64,000 nucleotides of DNA, taken from an uncultured Clostridia bacterium (GTDB taxonomy: Bacteria; Bacillota; Clostridia; Christensenellales; Borkfalkiaceae). The stretch spans positions 1 to 64,000 of the forward strand of contig CALVMD010000001.1 in assembly GCA_944342025.1 (NCBI GenBank). The letters run 5' to 3'. Positions 8,864 through 16,754 of the stretch are shown one piece after another. Both the position numbers and the translations under genes were made by a program. Positions within the stretch are counted from its first letter, which is position 1, and every line of letters begins with the position of its first letter. A model generated the notes under the pieces. That model saw only the letters and a program-made list of their open reading frames with translations, made no database searches and was not told the DNA's origin.

Positions 8864-9838
8864 ATGAGCAGAAATTCAAAACGCGCCGCGGCTGCGTCGG
8901 CGGCGCTCCTTGTCATCCTGATCCTCGCGGCAGTCTCTCCGCAAAGATACGCGGCCGCCTGCCTGAACGGACTGAAACTTTGGCTGAACTTTATCGTCCC
9001 CACCCTGTTTCCCTTCTTCGTGTTCACCGCACTTCTCACAAAGCTAGGAGCCCTTTCGAAAGGTTCCCTGCATTTTGCCCCTGCCATGCAGAAACTCTTC
9101 CGCTTGCCCGGTGCCGCCGCCTACTGCTTTGCGATGAGCGCACTCTCCGGGTATCCCGTAGGCAGCCGCATCCTCTGCGAGCTGAAAGCAAACGGACTGA
9201 TCGGCGACGGGGAAATGCAGCGCGCCGCCGCGCTGTGTTCGACCTCGGGCCCCATGTTCGTGATCGGAAGCGTGGGCGCATCCATGTTCGGCAGCGCGGC
9301 ATACGGAGCGATCTTGCTCGCCTCGCACCTTGCCGCCGTGACGGGCGTCTCTTTCCTGTCCGCGCGGTTCGCGCCGCCCGCTCCCGCCGCGCCGCTGCCC
9401 GCGCTCCGACGGGCGGACAACGCACTTTATGAAAGCGTTTACGGCTCGGTCCTCTCCGTTCTGTGCGTGGGCGGGTTCATCGCCCTGTTTTTCGTTCTAA
9501 CGGAAATGCTGACGGCTTTCCGCATCCTCCTCCCGGTCGGGAAATTCTTTTCCCTTCTGTTTTCCGCGTTCGGAGCGGAAAGCGCGGGACAAGGCTTTGC
9601 GCTCGGCCTTGCGGAAGTGACGCACGGCTGCTCCGCGATCGCCTCTTCGGGGGCAGCCGCCCTGCCCCCGGCGGCTTTTCTTATCACCTTCGGCGGCGGG
9701 TGCATCCTTGCACAGCAAATCGGCTATCTCAAAAAAGCGGGCGTGAAAGCGGGCAGATTTATCGGCATGAAAGCCGCGCAGGCCGCCGCCGCTTTCTCGC
9801 TGTGCCTTGCGATCTGCGCCGCTTTGGGACTCCTTTGA
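8864..9838 (+). CDS. YlbJ-like gate-domain integral membrane protein
   Basis: A 324-residue multipass protein with about eight hydrophobic segments and two nucleoside-recognition (gate) type halves: ALSGYPVGSRILCEL in the first and GLAEVTHGCSAIASSG with FGGGCILAQQIGYL in the second. This pattern matches sporulation protein YlbJ and relatives. B. subtilis YlbJ is longer (about 400 residues), so it is a shorter family member. The start at 8864 is the first ATG that gives a normal N-terminus, though no strong ribosome-binding site is seen. It ends one base from the convergent prephenate dehydratase gene. A transport role is likely; a sporulation role is only inference. Confidence 0.75.
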   Translation: MSRNSKRAAAASAALLVILILAAVSPQRYAAACLNGLKLWLNFIVPTLFPFFVFTALLTKLGALSKGSLHFAPAMQKLFRLPGAAAYCFAMSALSGYPVGSRILCELKANGLIGDGEMQRAAALCSTSGPMFVIGSVGASMFGSAAYGAILLASHLAAVTGVSFLSARFAPPAPAAPLPALRRADNALYESVYGSVLSVLCVGGFIALFFVLTEMLTAFRILLPVGKFFSLLFSAFGAESAGQGFALGLAEVTHGCSAIASSGAAALPPAAFLITFGGGCILAQQIGYLKKAGVKAGRFIGMKAAQAAAAFSLCLAICAALGLL

Positions 9839-9839
9839 C

Positions 9840-10664
9840 TCAATAACAGCCTAAAAGACGAAAATTTTTGGTATATTCTTCCAAACGGGAGAGCGCTGCC
9901 CGCACGTTCTTATCGGAGGCGTCGCCCTTAAATTCAATAAAAAAACAATATTCTCCCGGAGAATTTTTAATGGGGCGCGACTCGATCTTTGTCATATTCA
10001 AATCGTACACAGACAAAATTTGCAGCATTTTCAAAAGTGCGCCCGGTTCGTGCGGACACGTCGCCGCAAAATAGATAAAATCGCTGTATTCGGGCAAAGA
10101 TTCCCTGCCCTTTTTTACAAGCAGAAAATGGGTAAAGTTTTTCTGCTCGTCGGCAATGTTACCGCCGATAAACGCCAGGTTTGCCGCCTGCACATGTGAA
10201 CCGACGATGCCCGCGTCCCCCTCCTCGGATATGCGGGAAACGCTCTGCATGGTCGAATCGGTATAAACGATTTTTGCGTTCGGAAGATTTTGAGCAAGGA
10301 ATCTGCCGCATTGCAAAATTGCCTGTTCGTGCGAAAAAACGCGGCGAATATCCGATAATTTTGTCCCCGCCTTCGCAATAAGGCGATGCTCGATTTTCAG
10401 GAGATATTCGCGCACGGCATACAGATCCGGCGAGGCATATAAGAGATCGAGATTCTGTGTAACGGCACCCTGCAGCGTATTTTCGACCGGCAAAACTGCA
10501 CAGTCCGCCTCGCCGCGTTCCAAAGCGTCCGCAGCGGCGTAAAAGCTGCCGCAGGGGATCTCCCGCGCCGCAGGAGCGAGCTGCTTAGCCGCAAGCGAAG
10601 AATAACTGCCCTTTGGCCCGAGATAGCTGACGCATCCGTTCGGTTGTTTCGACTGCACTGACAT
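9840..10664 (-). CDS. pheA: Prephenate dehydratase with ACT domain
   Basis: A 274-residue cytoplasmic enzyme converting prephenate to phenylpyruvate in phenylalanine synthesis. The catalytic domain opens with YLGPKGSYSSLAA and contains VLPVENTLQGAV. A C-terminal ACT domain carries the phenylalanine-binding ESRP motif (KIESRPIKNSPGEYCF), so feedback inhibition is expected. The active-site TRF motif reads NFTHF here: the threonine is kept, the arginine is histidine. It is the last gene of the alr operon, 14 bases after DAHP synthase, whose product feeds the same pathway. Confidence 0.93.
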   Translation of the reverse strand: MSVQSKQPNGCVSYLGPKGSYSSLAAKQLAPAAREIPCGSFYAAADALERGEADCAVLPVENTLQGAVTQNLDLLYASPDLYAVREYLLKIEHRLIAKAGTKLSDIRRVFSHEQAILQCGRFLAQNLPNAKIVYTDSTMQSVSRISEEGDAGIVGSHVQAANLAFIGGNIADEQKNFTHFLLVKKGRESLPEYSDFIYFAATCPHEPGALLKMLQILSVYDLNMTKIESRPIKNSPGEYCFFIEFKGDASDKNVRAALSRLEEYTKNFRLLGCY

Positions 10665-10678
10665 ATTTTGCCCCTTTT

Positions 10679-11704
10679 TTAAACTTTATCGGCAATGTCG
10701 AGGACGAGCCGTTCGGTATCCGCCCAACCGAGGCAGGGATCGGTGATCGACTTTCCGTACACGGTATCTTCGTGCTGATTGCCCTCTTCGATAAAACTCT
10801 CGATCATGAAACCCTTGACGTATTTTTTGAAATCGCGGTCGTAAAGCCTGTTGTTGAGCACTTCTTCGACGATACGGATCTGCTGTTTGAACTGCTTGCC
10901 CGAATTGGAGTGATTGGTATCGATGATGATGGCGGGATTTTCAAGCCCCGTTTTCGAATAACTCTCCACGACCTTCATGACCGTTTCGTAATGGAAATTA
11001 GGGATGTCGTTTCCGTACCCGTCGACCGCTCCGCGCAGGACCGCGTGCGCAAGTTTGTTGCCCGTTGTGCGCACCTGCCATCCCTGATATTTAAACACCT
11101 GTCCCCCGCTCTGCGCCGCATAGATCGAATTGATGAGCACGGGGATCGACCCGCTCATCGGGTTTTTGATGCCGACGGGAAGATCGATGCCGCTGGACAC
11201 GAGACGGTGCATCTGGTTTTCGCTCGAACGCGCACCGATCGCGATATAAGTGAGAAGGTCCTCCACATACGCATAATTTTCGGGATAGAGCATCTCGTCG
11301 GCGGCAGAAAGGCCGCTCACGCCGATCGCGTCGATGTTCAGCCTGCGGATGGTCAGGATCCCTTTCAGAATATCCTCTTTGCTTTTGGGATCGGGCTGAG
11401 TGAACATGCCTTTATAACCGACCCCCTTGGTGCGCGGCTTGTTCGTGTAAATGCGCGGCACGAGGACGAGCCTGTCTTTGACCTTTTCGTTGAGTTTTCC
11501 CAGCCGTTCGACATAGTCGAGCACGGGCTTGCTCTCGTGCGCGGAACACGGTCCGATGATGACGAGCAGCTTGTCCGTCTCGCCGCGGATGACCGCAGAG
11601 GCGAGCGCATCGCGCTCCGCTTTGATCTTTTTCAGGTCAGCGGGCAGAGGCATCTTGGCAAGGATCTCTTCCGCCTCGGGGATCTTTTCTTCTCTGTTAA
11701 ACAT
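10679..11704 (-). CDS. 3-deoxy-7-phosphoheptulonate synthase (class I)
   Basis: A 341-residue class I DAHP synthase of the AroF/AroG/AroH type, catalysing condensation of phosphoenolpyruvate and erythrose 4-phosphate as the first shikimate step. Diagnostic stretches are VIIGPCSAHE, YTNKPRTKGVGYKG, VGIKNPMSG and IDTNHSNSGK. Which aromatic amino acid inhibits it cannot be read by eye. It overlaps coaD by eight bases and precedes pheA, so entry and the phenylalanine branch are made from one transcript. Confidence 0.95.
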   Translation of the reverse strand: MFNREEKIPEAEEILAKMPLPADLKKIKAERDALASAVIRGETDKLLVIIGPCSAHESKPVLDYVERLGKLNEKVKDRLVLVPRIYTNKPRTKGVGYKGMFTQPDPKSKEDILKGILTIRRLNIDAIGVSGLSAADEMLYPENYAYVEDLLTYIAIGARSSENQMHRLVSSGIDLPVGIKNPMSGSIPVLINSIYAAQSGGQVFKYQGWQVRTTGNKLAHAVLRGAVDGYGNDIPNFHYETVMKVVESYSKTGLENPAIIIDTNHSNSGKQFKQQIRIVEEVLNNRLYDRDFKKYVKGFMIESFIEEGNQHEDTVYGKSITDPCLGWADTERLVLDIADKV

Positions 11705-12191
11705 CTCTTTTCTTCTCCTGCAAATATTTCTTCAGATCCCCCCTGATCTCTTCCGGTATATAGCGGTCCACGTCCTTATTGAATCGCAGCGCGTCTTTGA
11801 CCAACCCCGAACTGATATGCAGAAATTCCTGACGCGTGGGCAAAAACACCGTGATCATTTCTCTATACATATCGACGTTGATATAATTGAGCTGCGCCTC
11901 GTAATCGTAATCGGTGCCGTTGCGTATGCCGCGGACATAAAAGCGCACGCCTTCCCGCCGCAAGAGATCGACCGTCAGGCCGTCGTAAGACAAAACGCGC
12001 ACGTTCGGATAAGATTCGAATACCTTTTTAAGCATTGAAAGCCTCTCTTCCACGGAAAAGAGCGGCTTTTTGTTCGGATTGATGAGAATGGCGACGAGCA
12101 CCTCGTCGAAAAGCTCCAGGCATTTCATTACAACGTCTTTGTGCCCGAGCGTGGGCGGGTCGAACGTTCCCGCAAACAGACATTTCTTCAT
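11697..12191 (-). CDS. coaD: Phosphopantetheine adenylyltransferase
   Basis: A 164-residue nucleotidyltransferase for the penultimate step of coenzyme A synthesis. The start FAGTFDPPTLGHKDV holds the HxGH-like TLGH motif, RGIRNGTDYDYE is the substrate loop, and the ISSGLVKD motif closes the site. The start at 12191 follows AAGGAG and gives the family N-terminus MKKCLFAGTFDP. The gene lies next to rsmD, a common pairing in bacteria. Confidence 0.96.
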   Translation of the reverse strand: MKKCLFAGTFDPPTLGHKDVVMKCLELFDEVLVAILINPNKKPLFSVEERLSMLKKVFESYPNVRVLSYDGLTVDLLRREGVRFYVRGIRNGTDYDYEAQLNYINVDMYREMITVFLPTRQEFLHISSGLVKDALRFNKDVDRYIPEEIRGDLKKYLQEKKRDV

Positions 12192-12220
12192 TTCGGCTCC
12201 TTTCGGGCGGAAAGCCCGCT

Positions 12221-12748
12221 TCAATCGGGAGAAAAAAAGGTCAGATACGCTACGCCGTACTTGCGCTCGTCGTATTTGACCAGCCCTATATCCCCTTCGA
12301 AAGGCTTGTCACTCTCCAATACGGCCACGCCTCCCGTGTTGAGAAGTTCGCGCTCGGCGATCAGTTTCAGCGCTTCCGCCCCGAATCCGCTCTTATAAGG
12401 CGGATCGATGTAAATGATGTCGAACGTCATGTCCAGCGCCGCGAGAAGTTCGCGGAAATCGAGGTTGTAGATCTTGGGTTCGAGCCGCAGCGCCTCGCAG
12501 TTTTTCCGAAGAACGGCCAGGCTGTCCCGCGAAACGTCGTTGAACACCACATAATCGGCGCCGCGCGAGATCGCCTCCAACCCGACGCTTCCGCTGCCGG
12601 CAAACAGATCGAGGACGTTCGCGCCGCTGATCTCGGGCGCGAGGATGTTGAACAGGGATTCTTTGACCCGGTCCGCCGTGGGGCGTATCTCTTTGCCCTT
12701 GAACGCGGCAAGCACTTTTCCCCTATATTTTCCTCCTATGATCCTCAA
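12221..12748 (-). CDS. rsmD: 16S rRNA (guanine966-N2)-methyltransferase
   Basis: A 175-residue SAM-dependent methyltransferase for 16S rRNA G966. It begins MRIIGGKYRGK, has the SAM-site VLDLFAGSGSVGLEAISRG and the catalytic DPPY motif (IIYIDPPY). The start codon is TTG at 12746-12748, supported by an AAGGGGG site and by the family-typical N-terminus. It overlaps the stop of the upstream membrane-protein gene as TTGA, so translation is coupled. Confidence 0.95.
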   Translation of the reverse strand: MRIIGGKYRGKVLAAFKGKEIRPTADRVKESLFNILAPEISGANVLDLFAGSGSVGLEAISRGADYVVFNDVSRDSLAVLRKNCEALRLEPKIYNLDFRELLAALDMTFDIIYIDPPYKSGFGAEALKLIAERELLNTGGVAVLESDKPFEGDIGLVKYDERKYGVAYLTFFSPD

Positions 12749-13365
12749 CGCTTTTTCGCCCCCTTGATTTTAGAGACAGTCTCCGCTTTTTGTTCGAGCG
12801 CAAGCTGCCTGTCGCGCTCTTTGTTGCCGCCCAAAATATAGGCGATACCCGCCGCGACGATCTCGACGCCGCACGGAATGAGCGCATACAGAAGACTCGC
12901 CTGGCTGCTGATATTAAGGACGGGCATGACCGCCCATCCCGCCACCATCCCGAACGCGACGCGGGCACCCGTACTGCCGGTGCATAAATCGACGATGATC
13001 AACACGATCGGAACGATGCAGACGACCAGCCCGATTATAAAGCCTTTATAGACCCGGTACTCTTTGCTCGGGCGATACTTTGCGCCGTTGCCCAGATCCA
13101 TCCCCGCAGGGCGCCCGTTCCTGATATTGTCGCCTGCGACCTTCATTTTATACGCATATTCGCCCATCGAACGGATGAGTATGAAATCGACAAAATATGT
13201 CAGCGCGAGAAACGCGAAGACAAGTATAAATTTCAGTTCAGCCGTCTCGATCCCGCTGAAAGCGAAGATCGTCATTCCGAACATCAGATTCAGAACAAAA
13301 GGCGTAACGCCTCTCCGCAAGTATTCAAGGATGCTCCATCCAGCCCTGCTCAGAAGATTCCCCAT
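12745..13365 (-). CDS. Multipass membrane protein of unknown function
   Basis: A 206-residue protein with five or so hydrophobic segments (about 25-40, 46-66, 106-126, 138-150, 158-178) and a basic tail ending KIKGAKKR. I recognise no family. The start at 13365 follows GGAGGT at good spacing. It sits inside the alr-pheA operon between the folate cyclo-ligase gene and rsmD, with tight junctions on both sides, so it is expressed with housekeeping genes; position gives no function. Confidence 0.8.
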   Translation of the reverse strand: MGNLLSRAGWSILEYLRRGVTPFVLNLMFGMTIFAFSGIETAELKFILVFAFLALTYFVDFILIRSMGEYAYKMKVAGDNIRNGRPAGMDLGNGAKYRPSKEYRVYKGFIIGLVVCIVPIVLIIVDLCTGSTGARVAFGMVAGWAVMPVLNISSQASLLYALIPCGVEIVAAGIAYILGGNKERDRQLALEQKAETVSKIKGAKKR

Positions 13366-13374
13366 ATGTCCGCA

Positions 13375-13929
13375 TTACCTCCGAATGTATATATGCTTGT
13401 CCGTCGCGATCGCATCGAGCAAAACGTCGTGCGGTTCGCTGGGGACCTTTTCCACGATCTGAAAATCGTAACAGACCCCGATCTTATAGATCTGCCTGTC
13501 CGACAGAAATCGGTCATAAAACCCGCCGCCGTAACCGAGGCGGGCAAAATCTGCGTCCGCCGCCAAAAGAGGCAGCGCACAGACGTCTATTTTCCCTTCG
13601 TACGGCTCTCCCTGCGGTTCTTCGATGCCGAACGCCCCTTTGCGGAAGGCCTGTCCCTTCCACTGCACGGCGACCATATTCGCCCCGTCCACGCGCGGAA
13701 ATAACACCTGTTTCCCCTCCGAAAGCAGCCTTTCGGCGATCAGTGAAGTGCCCGCCTCCGAAGAAAAAGACCGATACAAAAAGAAAATCCAAGCCTCCCG
13801 CACGGCGGGCAGAGAAAAAAAGTTTTGCGCGAGCGCAAAGTCCTTTTCCGCACGGCAAGGCTCTGCCGCACGGCGGGCTTTCATCTCCGCGCGCAGGGCG
13901 CGTTTTGCTGAAACGTTATCCTCCGACAT
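13375..13929 (-). CDS. 5-formyltetrahydrofolate cyclo-ligase
   Basis: A 184-residue enzyme of the 5-FTHF cyclo-ligase (MTHFS/YgfA) family, which recycles 5-formyl-THF to 5,10-methenyl-THF with ATP. The N-terminal SAKRALRAEMKARR, the middle VLFPRV with FGIEEP, and the signature ARLGYGGGFYDRFL with PHDVLLDAIATD identify it. It overlaps the end of alr by 14 bases and lies nine bases above the membrane-protein gene. Confidence 0.93.
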   Translation of the reverse strand: MSEDNVSAKRALRAEMKARRAAEPCRAEKDFALAQNFFSLPAVREAWIFFLYRSFSSEAGTSLIAERLLSEGKQVLFPRVDGANMVAVQWKGQAFRKGAFGIEEPQGEPYEGKIDVCALPLLAADADFARLGYGGGFYDRFLSDRQIYKIGVCYDFQIVEKVPSEPHDVLLDAIATDKHIYIRR

Positions 13930-14932
13930 AAATCTTCACCGCCCTTTCCGCCGCGCGCACAAGCACCTCGTACGAGATCGTGCCGCATTTTTCCGCATAT
14001 GCGTCCGCGTCGTCCAACACGCAGACTTCGGCATATTTTTCCTTTTTTTGGGAATAAAGACAGGCGTCCATGCACAGACTGTTGACATTGCCGAGACCGC
14101 CCGACCGAAAAAAACCGTCCGCGTAGCCGCAACGCACCGCCGTAAGATGCCCGCTGCCCGAATATCTGCCGTACCCCGCTCCCCCCGATACGTACGGACG
14201 GGAACATACAACGCTCGAACGCACGGACATCGCCCTTTTCAGCGGGAGCGTCCCCGCAAAACCTGCGGGCAAATATCCGTACAGTCCGATACCGGGGCGC
14301 ACCATATCGAGACAATAAGACGGATCCGCCAGTAAGCCGCCCGTAGCGGCGAGATGGCGCGTGATCCTGCCGAACCGCTTTTCCGCCAAGCCGCAAAGCG
14401 AAAGAAATTTATCATATTGCAAACGCGCGGCGGCCGCGTTTTCCGGCATATAAAAATGCGAATAGATCCCCTCGATCCGCACTCGGCGAGGCATCTTTCC
14501 CGCACTAATCTCCGAAAAAGCGGGAGCGTCGAATCCGAAACGGTTCATGCCCGTATTGACTTTCAGGTGACAGCGCGCCGAAAGAGAATATTTTTCCGCC
14601 GTGCGGGCGACAAGCGCAAGATCGGCGGCGTCGCCGACCGTAAAGATCAGCCCTCCGAGCATGCCGCGAAGGGCCTCTCCCTCCGTGAGCGGAGGAACGA
14701 GGACGAGAATGTCTTCCCGGCAAGTCAGCCGAAGACGCATCCCCTCTTCGACGAGCGCGACGGCATACATGTCCGCACAGCCCGAAAGAGCCCGTGCCGC
14801 TTCCGCCGCCCCGTGCCCGTAGCCGTCCGCCTTGACGACCGCGCAAAGTTTTGCGCCGTTTGCGCGCATTTTGAGGGATCGCGCATTTTCCGCTATATGA
14901 TCAAGCCTGATCAACGCTCTGTTTTGCTGCAT
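13916..14932 (-). CDS. alr: Alanine racemase
   Basis: A 338-residue PLP enzyme interconverting L- and D-alanine for peptidoglycan. AVVKADGYGHG holds the PLP lysine, HLKVNTGMNRFG and DMVRPGIGLYGY are family blocks, AGYGRYSG carries the likely catalytic tyrosine, and RCGYADGFFRS is the C-terminal signature. It is shorter than the usual 370-390 residues, mostly in the C-terminal barrel. The start at 14932 follows GGGAGG; an upstream start lacks a site. It is the first gene of a seven-gene operon running to pheA. Confidence 0.93.
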   Translation of the reverse strand: MQQNRALIRLDHIAENARSLKMRANGAKLCAVVKADGYGHGAAEAARALSGCADMYAVALVEEGMRLRLTCREDILVLVPPLTEGEALRGMLGGLIFTVGDAADLALVARTAEKYSLSARCHLKVNTGMNRFGFDAPAFSEISAGKMPRRVRIEGIYSHFYMPENAAAARLQYDKFLSLCGLAEKRFGRITRHLAATGGLLADPSYCLDMVRPGIGLYGYLPAGFAGTLPLKRAMSVRSSVVCSRPYVSGGAGYGRYSGSGHLTAVRCGYADGFFRSGGLGNVNSLCMDACLYSQKKEKYAEVCVLDDADAYAEKCGTISYEVLVRAAERAVKIYVGG

Positions 14933-15006
14933 TCGTCCGTCCTCCCGATCATAACTATAATATGCGGGAAAAACGGCAAACGGAAACAAGCCGCGACTTA
15001 TCTTTG

Positions 15007-15035
15007 ATTATATCATAAAAAAGAGAGCAATGCAA
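15007..15035 (-). promoter_or_regulatory. Promoter of the alr-to-pheA operon
   Basis: Minus-strand TTGCAT (15030-15035) and TATAAT (15007-15012) with a 17-base spacer. It lies just past the end of the XRE gene and gives a leader of about 70 bases to alr. Confidence 0.65.
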
Positions 15036-15037
15036 TT

Positions 15038-15619
15038 TTATTTTGTCTTTTGCGGCCGCAAAATAAACCAAAAAACAGCCAGTACCTGCAAAGGGACCGC
15101 CGCAAGGAATACCATCCAGACGTGCGCGATCTCCCATGAAAGAAAGACCGCGAGCGCGATCGTCCAGATCAGCCCCGTGACCGCGACGAACACCGCATAG
15201 CGGTTGCTCCACAGCGCGGCAAACACGGTAAGCAAGACAAACGTCGCGGGAACGGCAACGACAAATGCGAGCCATATTTTTCCCTGCACCTCGAACAGGC
15301 CCAAAAATACAAAAATGAGCGTAGCAACGAGCCAGACCAAGCCGCACGAGCAAAGCACCGCGATCAGTTTTCTCTTTTTACCGTCGGGTACAGGCGTCTT
15401 TTCTCCCTCATGCGCACTGACAAAATAGTCGAGCGTTACCCCGTAAAGATCGGCAAGGCGGACGAGCACCGCGAGATCGGGAAGGCCTTCCCCCCTTTCC
15501 CATTTTGATACGGCTTTATCCGAATAATTGATTTTTTCCGCCACTTCCGCCTGCGTCAGCCCCGCACGCTTGCGGCAGCGAATCAGATTTGCGGCGAGCG
15601 TCTCTTTCAGTTCGTCCAT
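15038..15619 (-). CDS. XRE-family regulator with C-terminal membrane segments
   Basis: A 193-residue protein. Residues about 8-65 form a Cro/CI-type helix-turn-helix (RKRAGLTQAEVAEKI, then SDKAVSKWERGEGLPDLAVL). After a short charged linker the rest is four hydrophobic segments (about 85-106, 115-135, 140-160, 166-186), so the DNA-binding domain should be tethered to the inner face of the membrane. Such fusions are common in Clostridia and are thought to sense the envelope or small molecules; no target is known. The start codon is about six bases past a TATAAT, so the message may lack a leader. Confidence 0.88.
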   Translation of the reverse strand: MDELKETLAANLIRCRKRAGLTQAEVAEKINYSDKAVSKWERGEGLPDLAVLVRLADLYGVTLDYFVSAHEGEKTPVPDGKKRKLIAVLCSCGLVWLVATLIFVFLGLFEVQGKIWLAFVVAVPATFVLLTVFAALWSNRYAVFVAVTGLIWTIALAVFLSWEIAHVWMVFLAAVPLQVLAVFWFILRPQKTK

Positions 15620-15625
15620 GCATCC

Positions 15626-15653
15626 ATTATATCACAAATCACCGCCAAAACAA
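15626..15653 (-). promoter_or_regulatory. Promoter of the XRE gene, probably leaderless
   Basis: Minus-strand TTGTTT (15648-15653), 16-base spacer, TATAAT (15626-15631). The predicted transcription start coincides with or nearly touches the ATG at 15617-15619, and there is no ribosome-binding site. Confidence 0.55.
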
Positions 15654-15718
15654 TAATACAGGCGCAGATTAATGATAAAAATTGTGAAAATTTGCAGAAA
15701 ATCGGACAAATGGCAGCC

Positions 15719-15737
15719 ACTCTACTCTCAGTAGAGT
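15719..15737. promoter_or_regulatory. Inverted repeat between divergent genes, possible operator
   Basis: A perfect eight-base inverted repeat, ACTCTACT and AGTAGAGT, around CTC. It sits in the roughly 300-base gap between the XRE regulator and the SGNH hydrolase. This gap otherwise holds only their two promoters. Binding by the XRE protein is inference. Confidence 0.4.
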
Positions 15738-15798
15738 CCGAAAAAAACGGTCTACTTTTCTCAATGCAACGGATAGAGCCGAATCGATCAAGAGTTTC

Positions 15799-15827
15799 TT
15801 TACCGTAAGCGGCAAATGATATACAAT
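15799..15827 (+). promoter_or_regulatory. Promoter of the SGNH hydrolase gene
   Basis: TTTACC (15799-15804), 17-base spacer, TACAAT (15822-15827), about 90 bases before the start codon. Confidence 0.5.
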
Positions 15828-15919
15828 AAAACCCGAACATGAGAAAAACGCGCAAAAAATGCGGACGTGAAATGCCCGTCCGCCGGTCAAGCAAAATTTT
15901 TCGCCATAAGGAGAACAAA

Positions 15920-16666
15920 ATGGAACTGAACGTACGCGCCGCAACGGGCGGCAGAACGCTGACAGTCTTCGGAGATTCGGTCGCCAAAGGATTGTATTTG
16001 GAGACGAACACGATAAAACATATCGAAAGGCCTGCCGCAGCCACTTTCGCCGCACAGGCGGGAATGCGGCTGGATAACCGTTCGGCATTCGGCCTTACCT
16101 TGGAAAAATGCAGACGGAAAGGCTACTTCGAAGAATATCTCAAACGTCCCCTAGAAGAGGGCGATGCGGCAGCGATCGCTTTGGGCGGGAACGACTGCGA
16201 CTACGATTGGAAACGGGTGGCGGAAGATCCGTTCGGGTATCACCTGCCCCATACGCCCCTCCCCCTTTTCGAAGAGATGTTGGACGACACGATCACGCTG
16301 TTTCTGAAAAACGGCGTGACGCCCGCGCTCGTCGCGCTGCCGCCTATCATCTCGGAACGCTTTTTTCAAAAAATGATCTGTACGCGCGCGGACGGAGACG
16401 CCGTGCTGAAATTTTTCGAGGGGGACGTTTCCGTTATATCCCGACATCAGGAAGCGTACAATGGCGCCGTGGTCAAAGCCGCGCTTTCGCGCGGCTGTCC
16501 CCTGATCGACATCCGTACCGAGTTCCTGATGCGCACCGATCTGAATGACCTGATCTGCCCCGACGGCATCCACCCCAACCAGGCGGGACACGACCTGATC
16601 GCCGAATGCGCACTGCGGCAGGCCCGCAGAAAAACGGCCTCGGCCGTTTCCGCCGCACTCGCCTGA
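15920..16666 (+). CDS. SGNH/GDSL-family hydrolase
   Basis: A 248-residue predicted esterase or acyl hydrolase. The four family blocks are visible: FGDSVAKG with the nucleophile serine (about residues 17-24), a glycine block (NRSAFGLTLEK), GGNDCDYDW with the asparagine, and CPDGIHPNQAGHD with the catalytic Asp-His pair. No signal peptide is seen, so it should be cytoplasmic. The start at 15920 follows AAGGAG. It stands alone, divergent from the XRE gene, and ends at a bidirectional terminator. Substrate unknown. Confidence 0.88.
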   Translation: MELNVRAATGGRTLTVFGDSVAKGLYLETNTIKHIERPAAATFAAQAGMRLDNRSAFGLTLEKCRRKGYFEEYLKRPLEEGDAAAIALGGNDCDYDWKRVAEDPFGYHLPHTPLPLFEEMLDDTITLFLKNGVTPALVALPPIISERFFQKMICTRADGDAVLKFFEGDVSVISRHQEAYNGAVVKAALSRGCPLIDIRTEFLMRTDLNDLICPDGIHPNQAGHDLIAECALRQARRKTASAVSAALA

Positions 16667-16710
16667 ACCTTGTCCGATCCAAGGTCCGCGAGGGTCTTTA
16701 TCTGCGGCAA

Positions 16711-16745
16711 AAAATGCCGCCTCTCAATGCGAGAGGCGGCATTTT
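16711..16745. terminator. Bidirectional terminator
   Basis: A fifteen-pair stem (16711-16725 with 16731-16745) with A-run and T-run flanks, between the convergent SGNH hydrolase and P-type ATPase genes. Confidence 0.9.
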
Positions 16746-16754
16746 TCAGACAAC

